NCBI RefSeq assembly: GCF_003265325.1 | Contig: NZ_QGNX01000003.1 | Coordinates: 248,001-312,000, forward strand | Length of the DNA: 64,000 nucleotides | DNA from: Oceanibium sediminis | GTDB taxonomy: Bacteria; Pseudomonadota; Alphaproteobacteria; Rhodobacterales; Rhodobacteraceae | Reading direction: 5' to 3' | Shown here: in pieces, positions 47,158-57,183 of the stretch | Layout: every line of letters starts with the position of its first letter | Numbering within the stretch: the stretch's first letter is position 1 | Translations under genes and position numbers: made by a program | The notes under the pieces: generated by a model | What the model saw: the letters and a program-made list of their open reading frames with translations, nothing else | What the model was told of the DNA's origin: nothing | Database searches by the model: none

Positions 47158-48182
47158 CAGTCAGTGCCGACCGGTTGCCTCACCCCGGTTGACGCGACAC
47201 CGCGGTAGGCATGCGAACCCGGCCGCCCTCGGCGGTGGCGCACCATCAGAACCGGGATTTCCGAGCGGTCGAGGATATGGCGGGCGACGTCGCCGGCCGG
47301 CACATCGCCGTGGCCGCTTTGGCCATGGGTCGCCATCACCAGCACATCCACGGATTCCTGCGCGACGATATCGATCAGCGACCGGCGCGGATCTGTGCCG
47401 CCGGCGATCTTGATCGCGACCTTCAGCCCGCTCTGCGCCAGGCTGTTCCTGATCCGCGTCAGGTGGGCCTTGCCGCCCTGCTCGTTGCGCTCCATGACCA
47501 GGCTGTGCAGGCGCTCGGCTTCCTGGTCCCTGACGCCGAACTCGGTCACGCCGGGTTCGGGCGGGACATAGCACAAGAGCAACTCGGCATTCTCGGCGCT
47601 GGCCAGCATCGTCGCCGTGGGCAGGGCCGCCTCTGCCCGGGCGGAGCCGTCCAGCGGGACCAGGATCCGGTGATAGCGGTTGTCGCTCGGCAGGGGGGCG
47701 TCCTCGGGGATCATCAGGATCGCGGCACTGCGTGAGCGCAGGACGCCGCAGGCGGTCTTGCTCAACTGCCAGTCCGGGGTATGGCGCGGCCTGAACGCCG
47801 CCGCGATGTCGTCCTGGCGGTCGTCCATCGTGGCGAGGATCTGGCCGATGCAATGACCCTCGAGTAGGCGGACCTCGCTTTTCACGGCGGTGTCCTTGTC
47901 CGAGAAGCTGCGCGCCAGCTTGCCGAGCCATGTCAGGGATTTCTGCTTCCGGATATCCCAGTCCACCGGATCGACCGGCCCGTTGCCGTCCGACGGCCGC
48001 GCCAGGACATGCACCAGCACGACCTTGCCGTCGAAGGCGGCGGCGATCTTGGCGGCGTGGCGGATAGCCTGCGACTCCTTCTGCTGCTCGTCCACGAAGA
48101 CCAGCACGTCGCAGGGACCGGGCGGCGGGCTTGCACCGGCGCGCGCGCGCTGTTGCTTCGGCTCAAGCGGTTTCGTGTTCAT
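47157..48182 (-). CDS. Tandem universal stress protein
   Basis: A 341-residue protein with two USP domains. Domain 1 (about 20-165) starts DVLVFVDEQQKESQAI; domain 2 (about 170-320) starts YHRILVPLDGSARAE and has MATHGQSGHGDVPAGDVARHIL (in pieces, about 280-301), a motif close to the ATP-binding G-2x-G-9x-G pattern. Its stop overlaps the ndvB start by one base, so it should be co-expressed with the glucan synthase. Two near-consensus FNR-type boxes lie upstream (48326, 48408). A role in stress signalling is inferred. Confidence 0.93.
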   Translation of the reverse strand: MNTKPLEPKQQRARAGASPPPGPCDVLVFVDEQQKESQAIRHAAKIAAAFDGKVVLVHVLARPSDGNGPVDPVDWDIRKQKSLTWLGKLARSFSDKDTAVKSEVRLLEGHCIGQILATMDDRQDDIAAAFRPRHTPDWQLSKTACGVLRSRSAAILMIPEDAPLPSDNRYHRILVPLDGSARAEAALPTATMLASAENAELLLCYVPPEPGVTEFGVRDQEAERLHSLVMERNEQGGKAHLTRIRNSLAQSGLKVAIKIAGGTDPRRSLIDIVAQESVDVLVMATHGQSGHGDVPAGDVARHILDRSEIPVLMVRHRRGRPGSHAYRGVASTGVRQPVGTD

Positions 48183-48325
48183 GAGGCGTGATCTCCCATC
48201 GGGGTGGCGCTTCAGCGCGAGAGTGCGGATCGCAACGCATCGACCGCACTGGCTTCCGACCTGTCCCCGGGCGGCCTGAGGACTGTGACTCTGGCGCCAG
48301 TCTGGACCAGAATCCGACCGGCCGG

Positions 48326-48339
48326 TTGAGGCAGATCAA
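48326..48339. promoter_or_regulatory. FNR-type box, one mismatch
   Basis: TTGAGGCAGATCAA differs from TTGAY-N4-RTCAA by G in place of Y. It lies about 144 bp upstream of the minus-strand tandem USP gene. Confidence 0.5.
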
Positions 48340-48407
48340 TCGGTGCAGGGCCCCAGCCAGCCCCGGACAGGCCCCGAACCGGCCCGGCCGGTGCAATCGA
48401 CCTGTCC

Positions 48408-48421
48408 TTGATCTTTGTCAG
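48408..48421. promoter_or_regulatory. FNR-type box, one mismatch
   Basis: TTGATCTTTGTCAG differs from the consensus by the last base. It lies about 180 bp upstream of the cyclopropane synthase start. Confidence 0.5.
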
Positions 48422-48598
48422 GCGGCAACCCCGGCAGAGGGATATTTTCGGGGCGCGAGTGACAATTCGGAGGCTTTGACATGCCATATCAAGGGTTTCT
48501 GCTAGGCGAGCGCCCGGCGACGTCCGGGGCGCATGGCGGGGGTCGCCTGCTCTGGCCGGGCGGGGACGACCGCGCGCTGCCGGAAACGGGGGGTTGCC

Positions 48599-49969
48599 AT
48601 GAATGAGTTCTGGAAAAATGCCTTCGACAGAATGCTGCGCGGAGTCTTGCGCAAGGGCGCGCTGCACGTGGTGATGCCCGATGGCACGTCGCGCGACTAC
48701 GGCGACGGCTCCGGCCCGCCGCTGACCGCGCGAATCCACGATGCCGCAACCCTGCGCAGGCTTTCGCTCAACCCCGAACTGGCGCTGGGAGAGGCGTATA
48801 TGAACGAGTCCCTGACCGTCGACGGCGACGATCTGCAGGGCTTTCTCGCGATGCTCCTTCACAATGTCCACCGCAGCACGCTGCAGGACAGGGTCTGGTG
48901 GCAGAAGATCATTCTGGGGCTACGCTCGGGGTTGCGGGGCGTGGCGCAGAACAACGTGTTGTCGCGCGCCCGGCGCAACGTTTCACATCACTACGACCTG
49001 TCGGGCGAGCTTTATGACCTGTTTCTCGACACGGACCGGCAATACTCCTGCGCCTATTTCACCGATCCCCACGAGACGCTGGAACAGGCGCAGGCCGACA
49101 AGAAGGCGCATATCGCGCGCAAGCTGCTGATCGAGCCGGGGATGCGGGTGCTCGACATCGGCTGCGGCTGGGGCGGGCTGGCGCTGAGCCTTGCGCGCGA
49201 CCACTGTGCGCGCGTCGTCGGCATCACCCTGTCGCGCGAGCAGCACGCCTACGCGACAGAGCGCGCGAAGGCAGAGGGGCTGTCCGACCAGGTGGAGTTC
49301 CGGCTGTGCGACTATCGCAACGTGCAGGGGACCTTCGACAGGATCGTCTCTGTCGGCATGTTCGAACATGTCGGGCCGCGCCATTTCACGCAGTATTTCC
49401 GCACCATCCGCGAGTTGCTGTCCCCGGACGGGATCGCCCTGGTCCATACCATCGGCTGGACCGCGCCGCCGCAGGGGACCAACCCGTGGATGGCCAAGTA
49501 CATCTTTCCCGGCGGCTATATCCCCACTGTCTCGGAAGCGATGAGCGCGGTTGAGCGGGCCCGCCTCTGGGCCGCGGACATCGAGTGCTGGCGCCTGCAC
49601 TACGCCTATACGCTGCACCACTGGTACGAGCGTTTCGAGCAGCACGCGGACGAGGTGCGCGCGCTCTACGATGCGCGCTTCGTTCGGATGTGGCGCTTCT
49701 ACCTTGCCGCCAGCGAACAGACGTTCCGCCACGGCACGCAGGCGGTGTTCCAGTACCAGCTGTCGCGGGAAGTCGACGCCGTGCCGCTGACGCGGGACTA
49801 CCTCTACCTGCCGCCCGAACAGGCCGCGCAGCATCACGCCGGCCAGTGGCGGGCGTCCGACCCCGTTGCGGGCCGGATTACCGCTGCCGCCTCTCGCAGG
49901 CGTTCCCTGCGCGAGACCCCACCCCGAAAGGAGGCTCTCAGTGATCGACAAAATCCTTCTCGCCGTTGA
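48599..49969 (+). CDS. cfa: Cyclopropane-fatty-acyl-phospholipid synthase
   Basis: A 456-residue SAM-dependent enzyme that adds a methylene bridge to unsaturated membrane lipids. The SAM motif is VLDIGCGWGGLALSLA (about 184-199). Other family parts are VGMFEHVGPRHFTQYF (about 256-271) and FPGGYIPT (about 302-309). Cyclopropane lipids protect against acid, heat and drying. Its last 29 bp overlap the start of the next USP gene. The ATG at 48599 begins the conserved N-terminus. Confidence 0.95.
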   Translation: MNEFWKNAFDRMLRGVLRKGALHVVMPDGTSRDYGDGSGPPLTARIHDAATLRRLSLNPELALGEAYMNESLTVDGDDLQGFLAMLLHNVHRSTLQDRVWWQKIILGLRSGLRGVAQNNVLSRARRNVSHHYDLSGELYDLFLDTDRQYSCAYFTDPHETLEQAQADKKAHIARKLLIEPGMRVLDIGCGWGGLALSLARDHCARVVGITLSREQHAYATERAKAEGLSDQVEFRLCDYRNVQGTFDRIVSVGMFEHVGPRHFTQYFRTIRELLSPDGIALVHTIGWTAPPQGTNPWMAKYIFPGGYIPTVSEAMSAVERARLWAADIECWRLHYAYTLHHWYERFEQHADEVRALYDARFVRMWRFYLAASEQTFRHGTQAVFQYQLSREVDAVPLTRDYLYLPPEQAAQHHAGQWRASDPVAGRITAAASRRRSLRETPPRKEALSDRQNPSRR

Positions 49970-50468
49970 CGGTTCGGAAAACGCGCAGCGCGCGCTGGAC
50001 GTGGCGTCGGAGCTGGCACTCAACCTCGACGCGGCGCTGTTCATCGTTCACGTGCTGATGCATGGCAGCCCCCCGAAGGAGCTGATGCGCATGGCCGAGG
50101 TCGAGCACATCATCGACAAGGCCCGCACGACCGCCATACCGCAGCTATCGCTTATCGCGGGTGAGCGGTTCGACCTGCTGGAAACCACCCTCGACGATCA
50201 GCAGACCGCGCGCGTCATCACCGCGATGGGTGAGGAAATCCTCTCGCGGGCGGAAAACCGTGCGCGGGAGCTGGAGGTTAGGGAGGTTTCCACCCACGTG
50301 CGCGTCGGCGACCGGGCGGAGGAAATCCTCGACGCGGCGAAGGAACATGCGGTGGACATGATCGTGATCGGCTCGCGGGGCCTCGGCACGATCCGCGGCG
50401 CGGTCCTTGGCAGCGTGTCCCAGAAGGTGCTGCATCACGGCGAAGGGTGCATCCTGACGGTCAAGTGA
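49941..50468 (+). CDS. Universal stress protein
   Basis: A 175-residue single-domain USP. It starts at a GTG with a near-ideal AAAGGAGG site 6 nt upstream (MIDKILLAVDGSENAQRAL). The C-terminus has VIGSRGLGTIRGAVLGSVSQKVLHHGEGCILTV (in pieces, about 141-173), an intact ATP-binding G-2x-G-9x-G-S pattern, unlike the USP at 2303. Overlap with cfa by 29 bp implies translational coupling. It belongs to the stress island under FNR-type control. Confidence 0.94.
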   Translation: MIDKILLAVDGSENAQRALDVASELALNLDAALFIVHVLMHGSPPKELMRMAEVEHIIDKARTTAIPQLSLIAGERFDLLETTLDDQQTARVITAMGEEILSRAENRARELEVREVSTHVRVGDRAEEILDAAKEHAVDMIVIGSRGLGTIRGAVLGSVSQKVLHHGEGCILTVK

Positions 50469-50475
50469 CGGCGCA

Positions 50476-50733
50476 TCAGGTCGCGCGGTCGATCCGCCAA
50501 TGCCGGCGCAGGGCCGACACACGCTTCGGCGGCAGGCCGTGATAGCGCCCGATTTCGCTGTCGTTCAGGCCAAGATCCGCCAGCGCGGCCAGCGCCTGGC
50601 GTGGCATCGGCCCGAGCATGGCGGCCGTGGGGCGCAGGCGTTCGGGCAGGTCGCACCCCCCGGCGTCGCCCGGCGGGCGGGGCGCGGGGTTGAGCCGGTG
50701 GACATGGTCCTTGATGCGGTCGCGATCGATCAT
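50476..50733 (-). CDS. Small hypothetical protein with helix-turn-helix-like C-terminus
   Basis: An 85-residue protein. The segment LADLGLNDSEIGRYHGLPPK (and then RVSALRRHWRI; about 52-82) looks like a helix-turn-helix, so it may bind DNA. It converges on the USP gene (7 bp apart) and starts 73 bp from a perfect FNR-type box (50806). I do not recognise the family. Confidence 0.65.
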   Translation of the reverse strand: MIDRDRIKDHVHRLNPAPRPPGDAGGCDLPERLRPTAAMLGPMPRQALAALADLGLNDSEIGRYHGLPPKRVSALRRHWRIDRAT

Positions 50734-51359
50734 GGATCGGGCCCCTCCGTTCCGGAAGGTGGTTATCCGTCACCCGAGGTCTGGCCGAAATGCGCTGGCC
50801 CGGTGTTGACGCAGGTCAATCCGGCTCTGCTGGCGCTCGCGCCCGGCGGGATCCCGCCGATGAGGGCAATATGCGGGCCGGAACGCGGCGCGGGCTTGAG
50901 ATTCCTCAAACCGGGGCGGGTCCGGGCCAGATAGGCTTTCGACCATGGAAAACCGTGCGGTGACCTTTGCCGATCCTTCCCGCGCCGGGGGTATGAGCGC
51001 CCCGCCGCCGGGGTGGTCGGGATGATCCCCTGCGCCGCGCAACCAGCGGGTGTGCGGATCTTGAAAGGCGCGCCGCCGTTTCCCAACTCAATGCCAGGAG
51101 GTGCGAATACCGGATCTCCGGGTAGTGGAATGACAGGTGGCAGGCGTTTTGCGGCCATCGCTCTGACTACCATACAGGCGGTCGTCGCTGCACTGGACCG
51201 GCCCGCCTGCATGATCGTTCAGCGTTCCGCGCCTGGTGACGATCCCGGACCACCTCCCACACCGAATACGCCTGTCCGGACCCTTTCGGGGCCATACCCC
51301 TTGCTGCGCCGAACCCGGACGGGCCCGTGGCCAACCCAGTTGTGAAAAGGAGGATTGCA
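50734..51359. other. Long control region ahead of the Hsp20 genes
   Basis: About 626 bases without a supported gene. It has a perfect FNR-type box (50806-50819), a symmetric TTGAG-N4-CTCAA (50896-50909), and a weak sigma-32-like pair CTTGAAA / CCCAACT (51060-51088, 15-bp spacer) that is far (about 270 bp) from the first Hsp20 start. Reading frames here look like noise. Confidence 0.5.
50806..50819. promoter_or_regulatory. FNR/FnrL-type box, perfect
   Basis: TTGACGCAGGTCAA matches TTGAY-N4-RTCAA exactly and is fully palindromic. It lies 73 bp upstream of the small HTH-like gene and about 540 bp before the Hsp20 cluster. Confidence 0.7.
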
Positions 51360-51803
51360 ATGAGACCGACAACCTTTCCATCCTTCGGCGCCCTCGATCC
51401 GTTCGCGGACATGCGCCGGATGCAAGCCGCGATGAACCGGCTGTTCGACGGCACCCGGACACCGACCCGGCCCGCCACCTATCCGCCGGTCAACTTCTGG
51501 GCCGGGCAGGACAGCATCGTGATGACCGCTGAACTGCCGGGCCTGAGCGAGGATGACATCGAACTGACCGTCAAGGACAGGATGGTCTCCATCCGCGGAA
51601 CCTATCCCGCCGAGGAAGAGGGCGAGGGCATCGTCTGGCATCGACGGGAACGCGCGGGCGGAACCTTCCTGCGCTCGATCGACCTGCCGTTCCGCGTCGA
51701 TCCAGACCGGATCGAGGCCCGCTTCGAGAACGGCGTGCTGTCCGTCGAAATGCAGCGCCCCGAGGACGACAAGCCGAGGCGCATCCAGATCAAAGCAGCC
51801 TGA
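51360..51803 (+). CDS. Hsp20/alpha-crystallin small heat-shock protein (1 of 3)
   Basis: A 147-residue ATP-independent holdase. The crystallin domain (about 45-140) has DSIVMTAELPGLSEDDIELTV and the ending FENGVLSVEM (about 122-131), the A-x-x-x-n-G-v-L motif. N-terminal FPSFGALDPFADMRRMQ is typical of family oligomerisation arms. It follows a very strong AAAGGAGG site. First of three adjacent Hsp20 genes. Confidence 0.95.
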   Translation: MRPTTFPSFGALDPFADMRRMQAAMNRLFDGTRTPTRPATYPPVNFWAGQDSIVMTAELPGLSEDDIELTVKDRMVSIRGTYPAEEEGEGIVWHRRERAGGTFLRSIDLPFRVDPDRIEARFENGVLSVEMQRPEDDKPRRIQIKAA

Positions 51804-51827
51804 AACCCCAGCAGAAAGGAGGAACCC

Positions 51828-52229
51828 ATGGCACAGGAACTTGCACCGCAGGCCGGACCCGACGTCGCGCGCGGTAATGGCGAGGCCGGGGGCGCGGGGC
51901 CCACGTTCACCCCTGCCGTCGATATCTTCGAACAGGGGGATGCGACGATCATCATCGCCGACATGCCGGGCGTGGCGCCCGAAGATGTCGAGGTGACGCT
52001 CGAGCGGCAGGTGCTGACGCTTCAGGGCCGGGTGAAACCCGAAGTCCCAGAAGGCTATCGCCGGCTGTCGTCCGAATACCGCGAAGGCGACTACCTCCGC
52101 GTGTTCACCCTGTCGGACGACGTCGACCAGTCCAGGATCAACGCCGACTTCCGTAACGGTGTGCTCAGGCTGGAGCTGCCGCGCTCGGCTGAAGCGCAGC
52201 CGCGGAAAATCTCGGTCAAGGCGGCCTGA
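51828..52229 (+). CDS. Hsp20/alpha-crystallin small heat-shock protein (2 of 3)
   Basis: A 133-residue paralogue. The crystallin domain runs from about 30 (FTPAVDIFEQGDATIIIADM) to the C-terminus (FRNGVLRLELPRS, about 113-125), with the usual short N-terminal arm. An AAAGGAGG site is upstream. It sits 24 bp after gene 1, so they are probably one operon. Confidence 0.95.
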   Translation: MAQELAPQAGPDVARGNGEAGGAGPTFTPAVDIFEQGDATIIIADMPGVAPEDVEVTLERQVLTLQGRVKPEVPEGYRRLSSEYREGDYLRVFTLSDDVDQSRINADFRNGVLRLELPRSAEAQPRKISVKAA

Positions 52230-52274
52230 CCCGCCTTTCCCACCGATCAACGCGAAATGGAGGAGAAGCCAATC

Positions 52275-52784
52275 ATGCAGATCAGCGATCTTATTCCCTG
52301 GGGCCGCGGCAAGGACAGGCCCGCCACCGGTGAAGAGGGCCGGGCGGGCAACCCGCTGGCGTCCCTGCAACGCGACATCAACCACGTCTTCGAGGATTTC
52401 TGGCAAAGGGTCGAAAACGGCTGGGGCGAACACCGCGCCGAACTGGGCATGTTCGGACCCAGCACCGACGTGACCGAAACCGAAGGCAACGTGGAAGTCA
52501 CGGTGGAGCTGCCGGGCATGAGCGAGGAGGACATCGACATCTCCCTCTCGGGGGATGCGATGACGATCCGGGGCGAAAAGAAGATCGAGCATGAGGACGA
52601 GCGCAAGGGCGTCTACATGTCCGAACGCTCTTACGGTGCCTTCTATCGCACCGTGCCGCTGCCCGCCGGGCTCGATACCGACAAGGCCGACGCGGTCTTC
52701 AAGAACGGGGTGCTGACGGTGACCCTGCCAAAAACGGCCGAGGCGCAGGCGAAGGTCAAGCGCATCCCGGTCAAGGCAGCCTGA
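52275..52784 (+). CDS. Hsp20/alpha-crystallin small heat-shock protein (3 of 3)
   Basis: A 169-residue paralogue, the longest. The start at 52275 (MQISDLIPWGRGKDR) is chosen because a GGAGGAG site lies upstream; an ATG at 52257 overlaps that site. The domain has EVTVELPGMSEEDIDISLSG (about 74-93) and FKNGVLTVTLPKT (about 142-154). It ends at a 10-bp hairpin (52791-52816). Confidence 0.95.
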   Translation: MQISDLIPWGRGKDRPATGEEGRAGNPLASLQRDINHVFEDFWQRVENGWGEHRAELGMFGPSTDVTETEGNVEVTVELPGMSEEDIDISLSGDAMTIRGEKKIEHEDERKGVYMSERSYGAFYRTVPLPAGLDTDKADAVFKNGVLTVTLPKTAEAQAKVKRIPVKAA

Positions 52785-52790
52785 CGCATC

Positions 52791-52816
52791 CGGTGGCCGG
52801 GGCGATCCGGCCACCG
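52791..52816 (+). terminator. Terminator after the Hsp20 cluster
   Basis: Stem CGGTGGCCGG / CCGGCCACCG with a GGCGAT loop, followed by TCCTTT, 7 bp after the third Hsp20 stop codon. Confidence 0.7.
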
Positions 52817-52907
52817 TCCTTTCGCGCTTTCAGCCGCCCGCCCTGTCATTGCCCGGCTCCGGCCCGGCGGGTGGGGGGCGGGTCGCATTCCGATGAAGGA
52901 GGGGGGA

Positions 52908-53492
52908 ATGGCGAACTCGCAGAACACGCAGGATGACCCGCCGGATCCCGGCAAGGCTGGGGCCGCAACCGGCGCGTCCAGCGGCGATCCGCAGGAGGAG
53001 GCAACGTCCGGGGAAGACCTGAGCGCCGAACTCGCCCGCCTGACGGACAGGTGGAAGCGCGCCATGGCCGACGCGGAAAACGCGCGCAAACGCGCCGACG
53101 CTGCCCGCGCGGACGGGCGCGAACACGGCATCGCCATGGCTATCGAGGCGCTGGCCCCCGCGTTCGACGCCCTGGCCCTCGGCCTCGAGTCGGCGCGCGG
53201 CCATCCCGAGGCCGACAGTCCCCGGATGTGCGCCCATATCGAGGGCTTGAAGAACATCAAGGCGGCTTTCGAAACCGGGCTGAAGGCGCTCGGCGTGCGG
53301 ATGATCGAACCGCGGGACACGCCGTTCGATCCTTCGGTGCACGAAGCGATGCAGCTTCACGAAACCGACGAGGCCCGCCCGGGCCACGTGCTTTTCCTGC
53401 ACCGGCCCGGTTTCGCCATCGGTCCGCGTCTGATCCGGCCCGCGCATGTCACCGTCAGCGCCAGCCCCGAGACGGAGCGGACCGGGGACTAG
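52908..53492 (+). CDS. grpE: GrpE-like nucleotide exchange factor
   Basis: A 194-residue, divergent GrpE. A long N-terminal coiled-coil region (about 45-85, LTDRWKRAMADAENARKRAD) and the C-terminal beta-domain PFDPSVHEAMQLHETDEARPG (in pieces, about 142-160) are present. GrpE releases ADP from DnaK. No dnaK is next to it, so this is a stand-alone copy near Hsp20 genes. The ATG at 52908 follows an AAGGAGG site. Confidence 0.85.
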   Translation: MANSQNTQDDPPDPGKAGAATGASSGDPQEEATSGEDLSAELARLTDRWKRAMADAENARKRADAARADGREHGIAMAIEALAPAFDALALGLESARGHPEADSPRMCAHIEGLKNIKAAFETGLKALGVRMIEPRDTPFDPSVHEAMQLHETDEARPGHVLFLHRPGFAIGPRLIRPAHVTVSASPETERTGD

Positions 53493-53529
53493 CGCGCCGT
53501 GCCGCGCCGCCGAACCCAGGTGCGCGCGA

Positions 53530-53543
53530 TTGATATTGCTCAA
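53530..53543. promoter_or_regulatory. FNR-type box, one mismatch, before the N-ATPase operon
   Basis: TTGATATTGCTCAA is one base from TTGAY-N4-RTCAA (C for R). It lies 83 bp before a short leader reading frame and about 160 bp before atpD. Confidence 0.5.
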
Positions 53544-53625
53544 GACCCGGGCCCGTGACGGGCGCGACGATGGCACGCCCCGGCGGGGTGGACGGACAAG
53601 GGCGTGTCAGAAGGAGCAAAGGCAG

Positions 53626-55623
<1,998 letters not shown>

Positions 55624-55627
<4 letters not shown>

Positions 55628-55905
55628 GCGAGGACCCCGAAAAGCACCCCCTCGGCGATACGGCGCGGCAGGCCGCGCGCCGCTCCCGCCAGCTTGAGGA
55701 CGACCCCGAGCCGTCGCTCGGGCGGCGCTTCGGGCAGATCGGGGTGCTGGGGTGGATGATCGTGGTGCCGGTGATGTTCGGCGTTCTGGGCGGCGGCTGG
55801 CTTGACCGGATCCTCGGGACGGGGATCACCCTAACCGCGGCGCTGACCGTGGCGGGGGCCGCGCTGGGCCTGTGGCTGGCGTTTCGATGGATGCACGACC
55901 AATGA
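55624..55905 (+). CDS. atpQ: N-type ATPase accessory membrane protein AtpQ
   Basis: A 93-residue protein with two transmembrane helices (about 40-62 and 66-87) after a charged N-terminus (about 1-37). It is related to the AtpI/AtpZ type assembly factors. Known to be specific to N-ATPase operons. Overlaps the stop of atpC (ATGA). Confidence 0.88.
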
Positions 55906-55915
55906 GCGGGGAAAG

Positions 55916-56218
55916 ATGACTGATACGCTAACATTCCTGCCTGCCGCCCTTTCCGGGCCATGGCCCCTGCTGACGTTCGGTGCGCTGCTGCTCGGCTATG
56001 CCGGGGGCGTTGCGCATTTCCGAACGCTCGAAACCGTCGCGCGGGGGATCGTGGCGGGCCGGCCTTCGGCGGTGCTACTTCAACTCCTGCGGCTGGTGGC
56101 GCTGGCCGCCCTGCTCGGCGGGCTGGCGCTGCTTGGCGCGGTGCCGCTGATCGCGGGGGCGGGCGGCGTGCTGCTGGGGCGCAGGCGCGTGTTGGCCCGC
56201 GCGCAGGGGGCGTCATGA
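55916..56218 (+). CDS. atpR: N-type ATPase accessory membrane protein AtpR
   Basis: A 100-residue protein with about three helices (about 13-30, 45-65 and 68-85) and conserved Arg residues within or near the membrane (AHFRTLE, LLRLV). It is specific to N-ATPase operons and thought to help assemble the c ring or a subunit. Overlaps atpB (ATGA). Confidence 0.88.
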   Translation: MTDTLTFLPAALSGPWPLLTFGALLLGYAGGVAHFRTLETVARGIVAGRPSAVLLQLLRLVALAALLGGLALLGAVPLIAGAGGVLLGRRRVLARAQGAS

Positions 56219-56919
56219 ACGGCTCGCCCCTCGCGTCGGAAACCGCCTTCGCGCTGGGCCCGGTCCCGGTGGCGCAGATGGTCGTCGTCACATGGGCGAT
56301 CATGGCCGTGCTTTGCGCCGCGGCTTTCCTGCTGACGCGGCGGCTGCGCGTCGATGCGGGCCCGGCGCAGACAGTGCTGGAACTGCTGGTCACGACGCTT
56401 GATGGGCAGATCAGGGCGGCGATCCAGCACGACCCGGCGCCCTACCGGGTGCTGGTCGGAACGCTGTTCATCCTGATCCTGTCGGCGAACTGGGCGTCGC
56501 TGGTGCCGGGGGTCGAGCCGCCCACGGCGCACCTTGAAACCGACGCCGCGCTGGCCAGCGTCGTCTTTGCCGCCACGATCTATTACGGGATTCGCGCGAA
56601 CGGCGTGCTCGGCTACCTCAAGACGTTCGCCGAGCCGAGCTGGGTGATGATCCCGCTGAACCTCGTAGAGCAGATCACGCGCACGTTCTCGCTGATGGTA
56701 CGCCTGTTCGGCAACGTGATGAGCGGGGTCTTCGTCATCGGCATCGTCCTGTCGCTGGCCGGGCTGCTGGTGCCGATCCCGCTGATGGCGCTCGATCTGC
56801 TGACGGGCGCGGTGCAGGCCTACATCTTCGCAGTGCTATCCACCGTCTTCATCGCGGCGGCGGTGGGCGAGGGCGGCGCGCCGCCGGGGAAAACGCAAGA
56901 CACAGGGAAAGGAAGCTGA
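56215..56919 (+). CDS. atpB: N-type ATPase Fo subunit a
   Basis: A 234-residue ion-channel subunit with five or more helices. The essential Arg lies in SLMVRLFGNVMSG (about 159-171). The C-terminal AVQAYIFAVLSTVFIAAA (about 201-218) carries the usual polar residues. I place the start at the ATG at 56215, overlapping atpR; homologues are of similar length. Confidence 0.93.
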   Translation: MNGSPLASETAFALGPVPVAQMVVVTWAIMAVLCAAAFLLTRRLRVDAGPAQTVLELLVTTLDGQIRAAIQHDPAPYRVLVGTLFILILSANWASLVPGVEPPTAHLETDAALASVVFAATIYYGIRANGVLGYLKTFAEPSWVMIPLNLVEQITRTFSLMVRLFGNVMSGVFVIGIVLSLAGLLVPIPLMALDLLTGAVQAYIFAVLSTVFIAAAVGEGGAPPGKTQDTGKGS

Positions 56920-56922
56920 ACC

Positions 56923-57168
56923 ATGGACTATCTGCAAATCGCCAGCATCGTCTGCGCCGCGCTGGCGGTCTCCTTCGGGGCGATCGGGCCGGCGCTGGCG
57001 GAAGGGCGCGCCGTGGCGGCGGCGATGGATGCGATCGCCCGCCAGCCCGAGGCGGCCGGCACCATCTCGCGCACGCTGTTCGTCGGGCTCGCCATGATCG
57101 AGACGATGGCGATCTACTGCCTCGTCATCGCGCTGCTGCTGCTGTTCGCCAACCCCTACACCTTGTGA
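56923..57168 (+). CDS. atpE: N-type ATPase Fo subunit c
   Basis: An 81-residue hairpin subunit of the rotor ring. Helix 1 has IGPALAEGRAV (about 22-32), with Glu at the position where Na+-type c subunits have Gln; the polar loop is ARQPEA (about 39-44). Helix 2 has the ion-binding Glu in LAMIETMAIYCL (about 56-67; Thr next to Glu and Tyr five residues on). So both helices carry a carboxylate. This affects ion choice (see findings). Confidence 0.95.
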   Translation: MDYLQIASIVCAALAVSFGAIGPALAEGRAVAAAMDAIARQPEAAGTISRTLFVGLAMIETMAIYCLVIALLLLFANPYTL

Positions 57169-57183
57169 CGGGGGCCATTGGCC

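Larger units (their letters stand above)
48183..48598. other. Divergent control region between USP/ndvB and cfa
   Basis: About 416 bases without a supported gene. It holds two FNR-type boxes, each one base off consensus (48326-48339 and 48408-48421), placed between the divergently transcribed stress genes. It also contains GAGGGATATTTTCGG near 48438, like a motif seen at 19493. No other gene is visible. Confidence 0.6.

Noticed and set aside
51060-51088. Sigma-32 promoter for the Hsp20 cluster
   Set aside because: CTTGAAA and CCCAACT are only partial matches and lie about 270 bp upstream, so I kept it as a remark, not as a promoter.
51013-51345. 110-codon plus-strand frame ahead of the Hsp20 genes
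   Set aside because: Pro/Gly/Arg-rich, no ribosome site or conserved motif; the region looks like regulatory DNA.
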